This document shows positions 24,445 to 32,709 of a stretch of 64,000 bases of DNA, piece after piece. Source of the stretch: Insolitispirillum peregrinum (lineage in GTDB: Bacteria > Pseudomonadota > Alphaproteobacteria > Rhodospirillales > Rhodospirillaceae); NCBI RefSeq assembly GCF_042665255.1, contig NZ_JBHTCD010000028.1; one strand, 5' to 3'. Both the position numbers and the translations under genes were made by a program. Below the pieces are notes generated by a model that was not told where the DNA came from, did no database searches, and was given only the letters and a program-made list of their open reading frames with translations. Within the stretch, counting starts at the first letter, position 1. Every line of letters starts with the position of its first letter.

Positions 24445-25859
24445 GCGATGGCCTCCGGTGCCGGGACGGGGAGGAAAAAGGTAACGGTGGTACCAGCCTG
24501 CGGGGCGCTGGTGATGGCAATCGAGCCGCCGTGCTGTTCGACAATCCAGCGGGCCACCGCCAGACCCAGTCCGCTGCCACCGCGCTGGCGTCCGGCAGGG
24601 GCCTGGAAAAAGCGGTCGAACAGGCGGGGCAGATCGGCCTGGGCAATACCTTCGCCATGGTCGGTGATGGCGACGCTCACCCGCTCGCCCTGCGGCACAA
24701 CCGACAGGATCACGTCCTGTCCGGGGCGCGAGAACTTCACCGCGTTGTCGATCAGGGTCAGCAGCGCCTGTTTCAGCCAACTGGCATCGCCCATCACCCA
24801 CACCGGACGCGGCGGCAGGGTGCTGGTCAGATGGACATCATTGGCGCGCGCCAGCCCGTTGACATCCGACAGCGCGGTGCTGGTCAGGCTGCACAGGTCC
24901 AGCGGCTGGCATTCAAGGGCGATCTGGCCATCGCCTGATCGCGCCACCGCCAGCAGATCGTCAATGCGGCGGTGCAGGCTGCCGGCATTGGCCTGAATGG
25001 CGGCCAGAGCGGCACGATAGCCGCTGTCTTCCGCGCCGCCGATGGTCAACATCACCTCGGCTTCGCCCTGAATGGTGGTCAGCGGGGTGCGCAATTCGTG
25101 GCTGACGTCGGCAAAGAACCGCTTGCGGCAATCATCCACCCGTTGCAGTTCATCGTTGGCCTGTTGCAGCGAGGCAGTGCGGCGGGCCACTTCGGCTTCC
25201 AGATGCTCGCGGCGGCGGATCACCAGCCGGGCGACGGCGGTGGCCGCCACCGTATGGGCCAGCACGCCGCCGATCCCCAGCAGCACCAGATGGCGGCGGG
25301 TGGTGTCCATCTGGCGGTGAACCTCGTCAATTTCCCCATGCTCGTCATCAGCCGCCTGTTGTAAACGGGTGGCGAGACTGTCGGCATAGGGGTGACGGGC
25401 CTGTTGCTCGAACTCCTGCAAGGCGGCCTGCGGTGAAGAGGCCGGGGAGGAACTGGCCGCCAGCGCAAGGGCACGAATATCCTCGCGCCAGCGGGCGATT
25501 TCGGCCAGCTCGTCCCGCTCGCTGTTTTCTTCGTCGCGATTGTCGGCCACCAGCGCCACCTCGGCGGCGGTGACGGCGGTCAGGGCGTCAAGCTGCTGTT
25601 CCAGATCCCGCTGCCAGTCGGCAACGTCCGAGGGATGCTCAAGAGCCAGGGCGCGGATGTGGTCGGCCACCGCCCGGTTCAGACGCGAGGCCAGATGGCC
25701 GAACAGTTCCAGTTGGCGCTGGGAATAGCTGGCCCGTTGCAGCAGATAGGCGGCGTGATCCAGCGCGGCCCAACTGGCAAGCCCCACCGCAGCGGTAAAG
25801 GCCACCAGCCCGATCACGGCGCTGGCAGCCTGAAACCGTCGGATGATGTCTCGCCTCAT
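24441..25859 (-). CDS. Membrane sensor histidine kinase, partner of the 23779 regulator
   Basis: A 472-residue kinase with a first helix (about 12-34), a long helical periplasmic domain of about 170 residues (rich in Arg/Gln/Asp helices, probably a four-helix bundle), a second helix (about 205-225), a coiled coil (REHLEAEVARRTASLQQANDELQRV), H-box FADVSHELRTPLTTI, N-box IDNAVKFS, G1 DHGEGIAQ and G2 GSGLGLAVA. All catalytic boxes are present. It is upstream of and overlaps the regulator. The ligand is unknown; the context suggests alcohol or a related signal. Confidence 0.88.
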   Translation of the reverse strand: MRRDIIRRFQAASAVIGLVAFTAAVGLASWAALDHAAYLLQRASYSQRQLELFGHLASRLNRAVADHIRALALEHPSDVADWQRDLEQQLDALTAVTAAEVALVADNRDEENSERDELAEIARWREDIRALALAASSSPASSPQAALQEFEQQARHPYADSLATRLQQAADDEHGEIDEVHRQMDTTRRHLVLLGIGGVLAHTVAATAVARLVIRRREHLEAEVARRTASLQQANDELQRVDDCRKRFFADVSHELRTPLTTIQGEAEVMLTIGGAEDSGYRAALAAIQANAGSLHRRIDDLLAVARSGDGQIALECQPLDLCSLTSTALSDVNGLARANDVHLTSTLPPRPVWVMGDASWLKQALLTLIDNAVKFSRPGQDVILSVVPQGERVSVAITDHGEGIAQADLPRLFDRFFQAPAGRQRGGSGLGLAVARWIVEQHGGSIAITSAPQAGTTVTFFLPVPAPEAIA

Positions 25860-25945
25860 GGCCTGGCTCCTGTCGGGGAGGGTGCAGTGCGACAGGATAG
25901 GCAGGCAGAGGGAAAGACCCTATACGACTTTGGGTGTAAAGGGGG

Positions 25946-26524
25946 TTACCAGTCGGTCGGGCAGCCGATGCAACCGTCCATCACCGCGTCCTGAAAGATG
26001 GCATAGCGGATCACCGTGCCTTCGAACAGGGCGTTGGACAGATTGGTCTGCGACAGCTTGGCTTCCTGCAGGTCGGTGCTGATAAAGGTGGCACCGGTAA
26101 AGTTGCTCTTGTCGGCGCGCACCATTTCCATGTTGCTGGCGTTCAGGTTGGCATTGCGCAGGTCCGCGCCGCTGATGCGGGCGAATTCCAGATCGGCTCC
26201 GCGCAGGTCGGCCCCAACCATCGACACCCCTTGCAGAAAGGCCTTTTGCAGTCGGGCTGCCTGCAGGTCGGCTCCGTCGAGGTTGGCTCCGCGCAGGTTG
26301 ACCAGTCGCATGTCGGCCCGTGCCAGTTTGGCCCCGCGCAAGTCCATGCCGCTGAGGTCCCGGCCCGACAGGTCGGCGTGGCGCAGGTCAACACCGGGGC
26401 AGGACGATCTGGGTGCCAGCACACAGCCGTTGATCTCGCGCGGCGGATCCTCTTCGGCCTGCGCCGCATGGGAGGCCGCAGCAAGCCCCAGCAGCAACAG
26501 GGCTGTTGTAAAAAGACGGGTCAT
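25946..26524 (-). CDS. Exported pentapeptide-repeat protein
   Basis: A 192-residue exported protein (signal peptide MTRLFTTALLLLGLAAASHAAQA). From about residue 45 it is built of A(D/N)Lxx pentapeptides (VDLRHADLSGRDLSGMDLRG...), giving a right-handed quadrilateral beta-helix, with two Cys near each end of the mature chain (GCVLAPRSSC; GCIGC). A pentapeptide gene next to pedE/exaA is also known in Pseudomonas (PP_2673 beside pedE, from memory). Role unknown, perhaps dehydrogenase folding or electron transfer. Confidence 0.88.
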   Translation of the reverse strand: MTRLFTTALLLLGLAAASHAAQAEEDPPREINGCVLAPRSSCPGVDLRHADLSGRDLSGMDLRGAKLARADMRLVNLRGANLDGADLQAARLQKAFLQGVSMVGADLRGADLEFARISGADLRNANLNASNMEMVRADKSNFTGATFISTDLQEAKLSQTNLSNALFEGTVIRYAIFQDAVMDGCIGCPTDW

Positions 26525-26555
26525 GAAAGAGGCTCCTGTAACGGGAAAACGCTCA

Positions 26556-26586
26556 CCCAGCCGCAGCGGATCAGGCTGCGGCTGGG
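26556..26586. terminator. Hairpin between exaA and the pentapeptide gene
   Basis: A perfect 11-bp stem CCCAGCCGCAG / CTGCGGCTGGG with a 9-base loop. No T-run follows, so it may be a partial terminator or mRNA 3'-end stabiliser that lowers expression of the downstream genes relative to exaA. Confidence 0.5.
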
Positions 26587-26615
26587 GCCTGGGGAGGGAG
26601 AAGCGCCGGGGTCGA

Positions 26616-28475
26616 TCAGTCTTCCATCAACCGGAAGACCCAGAACGAACCGCCTTGTGTGACACGACGGGTCAATTCCGCCATGTCGCCACCCCACAGA
26701 GGCACCGCGCCGCCATAACCCGAGGCGATGCCCACATACTGCTTGCCGTCCATTTCCCAGGTGATCGGCTGGGACACCACGCCGGACCCGGTCTGGAACG
26801 ACCATTCTTCCTTGCCGCTTTTGGCGTTAAAGGCCTTCACAAAACCGTCGCTGGTGCCGGTGAACACCAGATTTCCGGCGGTGGCCAGCGTCCCGGCCCA
26901 CAGCGGCATGGTTTCCTTGTGTTCCCACACCACTTTCCCGGTCGCCGGGTCCATCGCGCGCAGGATGCCCACATGGTCATCAAACAGCCGCTTGATGCCA
27001 AAGCCCATCCCCAGATAGGCCGCGCCCTTTTTGTAGACCGGGCGTTCGGACCAGTAATCTTCCGCCCAGTGGTTGGCCGGGATGTAGAACAGGCCGGTTT
27101 CCGGGCTGTAGGACATCGGGTTCCAGTTCTTGCCGCCAAGGAACGGCGGCGACACCCGGACAGCCGGACCCTTGTCCTGACCTTCCGGCGGCGGCGGCGG
27201 ACGCTGACCGGCGACTTCGATCGGGCGGCCGGTCTTCAGGTCAATGCCCTTGGCCCAGGTGATCCCATCGACAAACGGGAAGGCATTCAGCAGGGCGTTG
27301 GGCTTGTTGGGATCCTTGCCGCGCTCGGCCAGTTTGGCGGTATCGGTGACATAGAAGAAGCCGTTGCGGTCGGCGTGCGCCCCGGCCTTGACCGTCTTGC
27401 CGCTGGCGTCCTTGTAGTCGAACAGGATGATTTCGTTGTTGCCCGAAAAGTCCCAGGTGTCGTTCGGGGTGTGCTGATAGAACCCGACCAGTTCGCCGGT
27501 GGTCGGATCAACATAGGCCTGACCGGAGGTAAACAGGCTGTCGCCCGGCGTGCGGGCCCAGCCGTTCCACGGTGCCGGGTTGCCTGCCCCGATGACGATG
27601 GTGTTGCTGGCGACATCGAACGACGAGCTTTGCCACGGGGCACCGCCGCCGTGATTCCACGCTTCGACCAGTTGCCCGTCCGGGGTCCGCGGCCACGACG
27701 GGGCCTTGGCATCACCGGTGATGGTGCTGTCCTTGCCATTCAGGCGGCCCATGTGGCCTTCGACCATCGGGCGCATCCAGATTTCTTCGCCGGTGTCCGG
27801 GTCGCGGGCATACAGCTTGCCCACCACCCCGAACTCGTCGCCCGAGGTGCCGTGGATCAGCATCATCCGGCCGGTCTTCTGATCCTTGATGATCGTCGGC
27901 GCACCGGTCATGGTATAGCCCGACTTGTGATCGTCGAACTTGACCTTCCATTCGACCTTGCCGGTATCCTTGTTCAGCGCCACGATCGACGCATCCAGCA
28001 GGCCGAAATAGACCTTGTTGCCATAAATCGCCGGGCCACGGTTGACCACGTCACAGCAGGGACGAATGTCTTCGGGCAGGCGGGCCTGATAGTCCCACAG
28101 CCGCTTGCCGGTACGGGCATCAAGGGCAAACATGCGCGAGTACGAGGCGGTGACGTAAATCACCCCGTCATGGATCAACGCCTGCGTTTCCTGCCCGCGC
28201 TGACGTTCATCCCCGAACGAGAACGACCACGCCGGAACCAGTTTTTTCACCGTCTTGTCGCTGATCTGGGTCAGCGGGCTGAATCGCTGGGCCTTGACCC
28301 CCATCCCGTACATCAGGACGTTTTCCGGCGTCTGGTCGTCTTTGACAATGTCGTCCCAGGTCACGTCCTTCGCCAGCGCCGTGGCCGAGCAGGCCGCCGT
28401 CAGGGCAAGGGTGGCAACCGCGGCGGCAAGCCGGGTCCTGAGGGGGCGAAACGCAGGATTGAGCAGTGTTTTCAT
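26616..28475 (-). CDS. exaA: Quinoprotein (PQQ) ethanol dehydrogenase, calcium type
   Basis: A 619-residue periplasmic PQQ enzyme that oxidises ethanol and other primary alcohols and passes electrons to a cytochrome c. It has a signal peptide (cleaved after ATALA, residue 35), an eight-bladed propeller with W-motifs, the adjacent Cys pair 140-141 (RPCCDVVN), and catalytic-Asp region NDTWDFSGNNE. The residue two after the catalytic Asp is Ser, not the Asp that marks lanthanide enzymes (XoxF, PedH), so Ca2+ is expected. Similarity to Pseudomonas ExaA/PedE is high throughout. ATG 28475 is chosen for its AAGGA. No cytochrome or pqq gene is nearby. Confidence 0.92.
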   Translation of the reverse strand: MKTLLNPAFRPLRTRLAAAVATLALTAACSATALAKDVTWDDIVKDDQTPENVLMYGMGVKAQRFSPLTQISDKTVKKLVPAWSFSFGDERQRGQETQALIHDGVIYVTASYSRMFALDARTGKRLWDYQARLPEDIRPCCDVVNRGPAIYGNKVYFGLLDASIVALNKDTGKVEWKVKFDDHKSGYTMTGAPTIIKDQKTGRMMLIHGTSGDEFGVVGKLYARDPDTGEEIWMRPMVEGHMGRLNGKDSTITGDAKAPSWPRTPDGQLVEAWNHGGGAPWQSSSFDVASNTIVIGAGNPAPWNGWARTPGDSLFTSGQAYVDPTTGELVGFYQHTPNDTWDFSGNNEIILFDYKDASGKTVKAGAHADRNGFFYVTDTAKLAERGKDPNKPNALLNAFPFVDGITWAKGIDLKTGRPIEVAGQRPPPPPEGQDKGPAVRVSPPFLGGKNWNPMSYSPETGLFYIPANHWAEDYWSERPVYKKGAAYLGMGFGIKRLFDDHVGILRAMDPATGKVVWEHKETMPLWAGTLATAGNLVFTGTSDGFVKAFNAKSGKEEWSFQTGSGVVSQPITWEMDGKQYVGIASGYGGAVPLWGGDMAELTRRVTQGGSFWVFRLMED

Positions 28476-28547
28476 CGACGTTTCCTTGGGCATGTGGCCG
28501 GTTGTTGTTGTGGGCCGACTATGCGGGGCAACGTCTGAGAAAATCCT

Positions 28548-28568
28548 GAGACCTCTCTGATAGGTCTC
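28548..28568. promoter_or_regulatory. Inverted repeat upstream of exaA
   Basis: GAGACCT and AGGTCTC are separated by 7 bases, 73 bases upstream of the exaA start. It could be an operator for an activator of exaA. Evidence is only symmetry and position. Confidence 0.35.
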
Positions 28569-28652
28569 TTAGAAACGGCTAGGACTTTAGTTGAATGGGA
28601 GACTGGAGACAGCTGCGGACGGGCTGGGAGCGTTTTCCATTCCCTCTGAATT

Positions 28653-28830
28653 CACAGTCCATGACAATTGGTGGAAAAGAATGGGCTATCGCCCAAACCC
28701 ATTCGGAGCCTGAGGCCCCGAACCCCCATTTTTTCTTTCAATATCAAATCAATGGGGTCTGGGGCCGACTGGCCCCAGCGAGGTTTGGAGCAGCGCTCCA
28801 TGACCTTTTTGTTTTTTGTCGTGTACTGTG
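28653..28830 (+). repeat. MITE-like palindromic repeat, family A, copy 1
   Basis: A 178-base element bounded by CACAGTCCATGACA on the left and TGTCGTGTACTGTG on the right, imperfect inverted terminal repeats. Inside are hairpins GGGGCCGACTGGCCCC and TGGAGCAGCGCTCCA, plus AACCCCCATTTTTTC. Short frames in it are not genes. It is related to copies at 35807, 39621, 48835 and 49860. Confidence 0.8.
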
Positions 28831-28862
28831 ACCTGACAAGGGAATTCTGGTCTAATATTTTG

Positions 28863-28918
28863 ATTTGTCGCATTGTTTTTGCGAAAATCGGCTCCCACTT
28901 TTGCGCTGGCTGCTCTAA
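28863..28918 (-). repeat. Family B palindromic repeat (part)
   Basis: Minus-strand copy of the element with core CAAAAGTGGGAGCCGATTTT; the + strand reads GCATTGTTTTTGCGAAAATC, then CTCCCACTTTTGCGC. It ends with CTCTAA, which supplies the stop of the downstream coiled-coil gene. The other half of this element appears to be interrupted by family A copy 1. Confidence 0.7.
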
Positions 28919-29919
28919 TACCCGCCCGGCTGGCGTGGTCGCAGCATGTGCACCGTCCCCGCTGAAGCCGGTTGGGGGGCTGCTTGAGGAGCCGCCGGGG
29001 CACCCGTCGTATGGACCGCCACGCCGGGCGGCGGTGTCACCGGGCGAAAGCGCGGCGGGGGTGCCATGTGCGGAGCCTGTTGCGGCGGGTAACTGGGCGG
29101 CTCTTCGGCCTGCTGACGGGTTTCCGCCGACGGGCTGCGCACACCGGGCTCGGCGGTATCAACCGTTGCCGGACCTGACCCGTGGAAATATTCAACAAAC
29201 AGGGCCTCGCCCAGAATGTCGCGCGCCTGCTGATCGGCTTCGGCCTCACTCCCCAACGCCTCCAGCGTGGCGGCGTGGGTCTCGACGGCGATTTCAGCGG
29301 TCAGCAGCCGTTCACGGCTGGGATCGTTCGACAGGCGGGTGCGCTCTTCCTTCAGCATGAACAGGTACAGGCGGAACAGGCGGAAGGCCTTTTCGCGCGC
29401 CAGCCGCAAACGGCGCTCGGCATCATCACCGCGCAGACGCTCGGCCAGCACCTGCTGTTGCAGGCTGTCGTTTTCTGCCGACAGGCGTTCACGCTCCTGC
29501 TCCAGCCCGGCCAACTGGTCAAAGACCACGTTGAACTGTTCGCGCAAGGATCGCAGCTCGGCCCGCAAGCCTTCGATGGCCCGCCGGGCCTGTTCGTCCT
29601 TCGGGTCTTCGCCACGGGAAATCTGATAGCGGCGATAGCTGATCACATAAGGCGCAATCGACTCATGCTGCATCGGATGGCCGGGTGAAATGCCACACGG
29701 CCCGGTCAACTGGGCGACATGGTCAGCCTGCCGCAGCAGGCCACGCAGCGTCTGGGGAATGATCGACAGCAGGGCGTTGTCAGGCAGGCCCTTGCAGATG
29801 GCAACCCAGCGCTGCAAAACATCGACATTGCGCGGGTCGTCAAGCCGATGCCCCATGCGGATGGAGGTCAGCAAGCGCTGAAGAAAGACTACCGAAGGAT
29901 CCGTGCGGCTGTCTGTCAT
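28915..29919 (-). CDS. Hypothetical coiled-coil protein with Pro-rich tail
   Basis: A 334-residue protein. An N-terminal helical domain (about 1-100) is followed by a coiled coil (about 105-190, EQARRAIEGLRAELRSLREQFNVVFDQLAGLEQERERLSAENDSLQ) and a Pro/Ala/Gln-rich C-terminal third (PPQQAPHMAPPPRFRPVTPPPG). No signal peptide or membrane segment is present. I do not recognise a family; a structural or scaffold role fits the architecture. Its stop codon lies in a family B repeat. Confidence 0.7.
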   Translation of the reverse strand: MTDSRTDPSVVFLQRLLTSIRMGHRLDDPRNVDVLQRWVAICKGLPDNALLSIIPQTLRGLLRQADHVAQLTGPCGISPGHPMQHESIAPYVISYRRYQISRGEDPKDEQARRAIEGLRAELRSLREQFNVVFDQLAGLEQERERLSAENDSLQQQVLAERLRGDDAERRLRLAREKAFRLFRLYLFMLKEERTRLSNDPSRERLLTAEIAVETHAATLEALGSEAEADQQARDILGEALFVEYFHGSGPATVDTAEPGVRSPSAETRQQAEEPPSYPPQQAPHMAPPPRFRPVTPPPGVAVHTTGAPAAPQAAPQPASAGTVHMLRPRQPGGY

Positions 29920-30230
29920 ACCCTGACTGGTCCAATGCCCATCTGTTGCGGCGTCATTTGATCACGTCGTTCAAAGACCGTTGTACCTGAGTCCGCCGCC
30001 CCGGTACAGAGGCGATGAACAGGCAGCCCATGGGGGCGACGCGGGCCACGATGCTGGATCGAATCGTTGCTCACAGGCGCAGAAACCCCATAAACGGGGA
30101 TCAATACATGTCTTCAGATAGACGATTCACTATAGTGGGAAGAAAATAATTTATCATTACAAAGCATGCTGTTAAACCGTTTTCATCAGGTGGCAGGTGA
30201 TTTTTCTGCCGGCCGGAGACAACAAAGTAC

Positions 30231-30463
30231 TTGCGCTTGGGCGCAGGATGCGCAAATCAAGGAGCAACGAAATGCGCTGCGCGAGCCTTGGTGTGTAAAG
30301 GCGACCGGATCGTAAGTGGTGGCGTGATGCGCCCCTTGCGATCCTCTCACAGACCGAAAGTGGCTGTGGGTTAAGGGCAGCACAAAGGGTGCGATGGAGG
30401 GAAATCCACCCTGTTCAGTCTCAAGGTCTGTTTCTGGTCCAGAGCCCCGTTTGTATACGGGGC
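30231..30463 (+). ncRNA. Possible structured RNA or long structured 5' leader (unassigned)
   Basis: The 630-base gap between the coiled-coil gene and the SleB-like gene holds a row of hairpins on the + strand: TTGCGC/GCGCAA (30231-30255), CAAGG/CCTTG (30258-30290), GGATCGTAAG/CTTGCGATCC (30307-30344, 10 bp with one G-T), CACAG/CTGTG (30348-30368), AGGG/CCCT (30386-30412, with an inner TGGA/TCCA), and GCCCCGT/ACGGGGC (30444-30463). No convincing coding frame or T-rich terminator is present. It does not match RNase P, tmRNA or SRP RNA key motifs. It may be an independent RNA or the leader of the hydrolase gene. The rest of the gap (29920-30230) shows only AT-rich sequence around 30120-30170 that could hold a promoter. 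Confidence 0.35.
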
Positions 30464-30550
30464 GTGCGGTTATTGCCGATAGACGCTTGGGTTGGCTCAT
30501 AGACGACGTTGATTACAACGACGAAACAAACGATGACAGGAGGCCGCCCG

Positions 30551-31444
30551 ATGAGGACGCTCCATGCCGCCGCGCTGTTCGCCGCTGTCACCGCGACAAG
30601 TGCGGTTCCCGCCGCGTTCACCCCCGCCCATGCCGGAGCAGGCATCGAAGGCGCTACAGCCACGGCAGGTGCCGCCCGCGCCGCCAATGGCGGGGAGCAG
30701 GCAACAGATCAGATCATCAAGGTACGCTGGTCGCCGGATGGCACCGGGCACATTGAGGCTCCTGCGCGCGAAAAGACCGAACCGGCTCCACAAAGCCTTA
30801 ACCCGCAAAGCCTTAACAACGACGAAGACAGCGACGACGATAGCGGCGACGACAACCCGAAAACGCGCGCCAACCGGGAAAAGGCCGCGCCTTCTCCGCT
30901 GGCAGACAAGGGCCTGACCGCCGAGGTGACCATCCCCGACGACCTGTCCCTGACGCTGGACGGCATCCCCGGTGGTCAAAAGGCCCTGCTGTGCCTTGCG
31001 ATGAACGACTATTTTGAAGCCCGGGGCGAGACGCTGGAAGGCCGGATGGCCGTTGCCAAAGTGGTGATGAACCGGACCAGGGACAGCCGTTTCCCCCGCA
31101 CCGTCTGCGGGGTGGTAACGGAGAAAAAGGCCACCGTGGCTGGCGGTCCCAAATCCTGCCAGTTCTCGTGGCATTGCGATGGCCAGTCCGATGTTCCGGC
31201 CAACGATGACGCCTGGCGGGACTCCCTGCTGCTGGCCGCCGCAGTCCTGTTTGGCGGTGATGCGATCGACGACCCGACCCACGGGTCGCTGTGGTTCCAC
31301 ATGGCAAGCCTGAAGCCGCAGTGGGATGGTGCCATCGTCCGCACCCGCCAGATTGGCGGCCACGTCTTTTATCATGACGGCGAGCATCTGCAGATGGCCG
31401 CCGTCAGCCCGAAGCCGGACGTGACGGTTCCGACCGGGGATTAG
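30551..31444 (+). CDS. SleB-type cell wall hydrolase
   Basis: A 297-residue exported protein (signal peptide about 1-28, ending THAHA-like FTPAHA). ATG 30551 has AGGAGG 8 bases upstream. The C-terminal Hydrolase_2 (SleB-like) domain (about 150-285) has LLCLAMNDYFEARGETLEGRMAVAKVVMNR, with Glu 162-region as catalytic acid, and CQFSWHCDG. Between lies an acidic, low-complexity linker (DDEDSDDDSGDDN-like). SleB-type enzymes are peptidoglycan lytic hydrolases. It has a long upstream region that may be structured. Confidence 0.85.
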   Translation: MRTLHAAALFAAVTATSAVPAAFTPAHAGAGIEGATATAGAARAANGGEQATDQIIKVRWSPDGTGHIEAPAREKTEPAPQSLNPQSLNNDEDSDDDSGDDNPKTRANREKAAPSPLADKGLTAEVTIPDDLSLTLDGIPGGQKALLCLAMNDYFEARGETLEGRMAVAKVVMNRTRDSRFPRTVCGVVTEKKATVAGGPKSCQFSWHCDGQSDVPANDDAWRDSLLLAAAVLFGGDAIDDPTHGSLWFHMASLKPQWDGAIVRTRQIGGHVFYHDGEHLQMAAVSPKPDVTVPTGD

Positions 31445-31446
31445 AG

Positions 31447-31551
31447 CATTGTGCGAAAAGTGGGTACCGGTTTTCGCAAAAAACAATGCGACAGGATAAA
31501 AGGTTAGAGCAGAGTGCCTGCGTCCGGTTTACCGCACGCTGCTCTAAATTA
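31447..31551 (+). repeat. Family B palindromic repeat (nearly complete)
   Basis: Two-hairpin element. The first hairpin is GCATTGTGCGAAAA / TTTTCGC...CAATGC with GTGGGTACCGG in the loop. The second is TTAGAGCAGAGTGC / GCACGCTGCTCTAA with CTGCGTCCGG in the loop. It starts three bases after the hydrolase stop. The core CCGGTTCCCACTTTT-type sequence is common in alphaproteobacterial intergenic repeats. Confidence 0.75.
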
Positions 31552-31557
31552 TTACGC

Positions 31558-31600
31558 AAAAAGCGGGCCTCTCCGGCAAAGTCGGCGAGGCCCGCTTTTT
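31558..31600. terminator. Bidirectional terminator between hydrolase gene and modC
   Basis: A perfect 14-bp stem AAAAAGCGGGCCTC / GAGGCCCGCTTTTT with a 15-base loop, flanked by T-runs on both strands. It ends four bases before the modC stop. Confidence 0.9.
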
Positions 31601-31603
31601 GCC

Positions 31604-32698
31604 TTATGGCCGCTCGCCCACGGCGCCACGGGCAATCGAGACCCCCTTGACCATCGCATACACCGTCCGCCCCTGCTCGATGCCCAGTTCGGCAACGGCC
31701 CGGCGGGTCACCCGGCTCATCAGCGGCGTCCCCTGACAGTCAAGATGGACATCCACATAGGGGCCTTCGGCGTCCACCAGACTGCTGATGGTGCCGCGAT
31801 AGACATTCTGGACCGACAAACCGATCGGACGTTCTGCCGCCAGCGACACGTCGCGCGCCAGAACACGAACCCGCACCGCCGTCCCTTCGGCCAGATCAAG
31901 GCGAGGCACCAGCAACGGTCCGGCACTGGTCATCAGACGGCTGAGGGTATACCGCTCTTCGTGGGATACCACTGTCCCCTGCAACACCGCACCGGGCTCA
32001 TGACGCCCGGTCAGATGACGCAGATCGGGGCGGTTCAGCAAGTCTTCGACCGTGCCCACCGCCGCCGAACGGCCCTGCTCCATCAGGACCAACAAGTCGG
32101 CCAGCCGCAGGATTTCGTCCATCGAATGGGTCACGTACAGGATGGGAATGTCAAACTCGCGCGGCAGACGGGCAATGAAGGGCAACACCTCGTCCTTGCG
32201 GTTGCTGTCCAGTGCCGCCAGCGGCTCGTCCATCAGCAGCAGGTGCGGGCTGGTCAGCAACGCCCGGCCAATGGCCACCCGCTGCTTTTCGCCCCCGGAC
32301 AGCTTTGCCGGGCGGCGATCCAGCAAATGACGGATTCCCAGCAGCTCAATCACCGCATCCAACGGGATGGAGCGTTCCGCCGCCGGTGTCAGCCCCATGC
32401 CATAGCGCAGGTTTCCCATCACCGTCAGGTGAGGGAACAGCCGCCCGTCCTGAAAGACATAGCCAATCCGGCGGCGTTCCATCGGCAGCAGCACCCCGGC
32501 GGAGATATCCACCACCGGTCGGCCATGAATCATGATCTTGCCGCCATCCGGCACCGTCAGGCCGGCCACCATGTTGATGACACTGGTCTTGCCGGACCCG
32601 GATGGTCCAAACAGGGCGGTAATGCCCGCCTCAGCCGACGAAAAGGCGCATTCGATCTGAAAAGACCCCTGAGTCCGGGTCACATCGACAGTCAGCAT
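31604..32698 (-). CDS. modC: Molybdate ABC transporter ATP-binding protein ModC
   Basis: A 364-residue ATPase: Walker A GPSGSGKT, signature LSGGEKQR, Walker B LLLMDEPLAALD, switch His in VTHSMDEI, and a C-terminal regulatory part (about 225-364) with MOP/TOBE-like repeats (LSVQNVYRGTISSLV, LGIEQGRTVYAMVKGVS) that bind oxyanion. It energises molybdate import with ModB and ModA. ATG 32698 is the start, 11 bases after the modB stop. Confidence 0.95.
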   Translation of the reverse strand: MLTVDVTRTQGSFQIECAFSSAEAGITALFGPSGSGKTSVINMVAGLTVPDGGKIMIHGRPVVDISAGVLLPMERRRIGYVFQDGRLFPHLTVMGNLRYGMGLTPAAERSIPLDAVIELLGIRHLLDRRPAKLSGGEKQRVAIGRALLTSPHLLLMDEPLAALDSNRKDEVLPFIARLPREFDIPILYVTHSMDEILRLADLLVLMEQGRSAAVGTVEDLLNRPDLRHLTGRHEPGAVLQGTVVSHEERYTLSRLMTSAGPLLVPRLDLAEGTAVRVRVLARDVSLAAERPIGLSVQNVYRGTISSLVDAEGPYVDVHLDCQGTPLMSRVTRRAVAELGIEQGRTVYAMVKGVSIARGAVGERP

Positions 32699-32709
32699 GG
32701 TGCGCTTCC

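Noticed and set aside
26616..28475. Identity as a lanthanide-dependent methanol dehydrogenase (XoxF)
   Set aside because: The residue two after the catalytic Asp is Ser (WDFS), not Asp, and the protein follows ExaA/PedE throughout, including the vicinal Cys pair.
28595..28873. Short frames across the family A repeat on both strands
   Set aside because: The same peptides (PHFFF..NGVWGRLAPAR) recur wherever the repeat occurs and follow its palindromes; no ribosome-binding site.
30231..30463. RNase P, tmRNA or SRP RNA
   Set aside because: The diagnostic segments (GAGGAAAGTCC, the tmRNA tag region, the SRP GGAAG loop) are absent.
30186..30500. 104-residue minus-strand frame
   Set aside because: It overlaps the hairpin array, has no family features and no good start.
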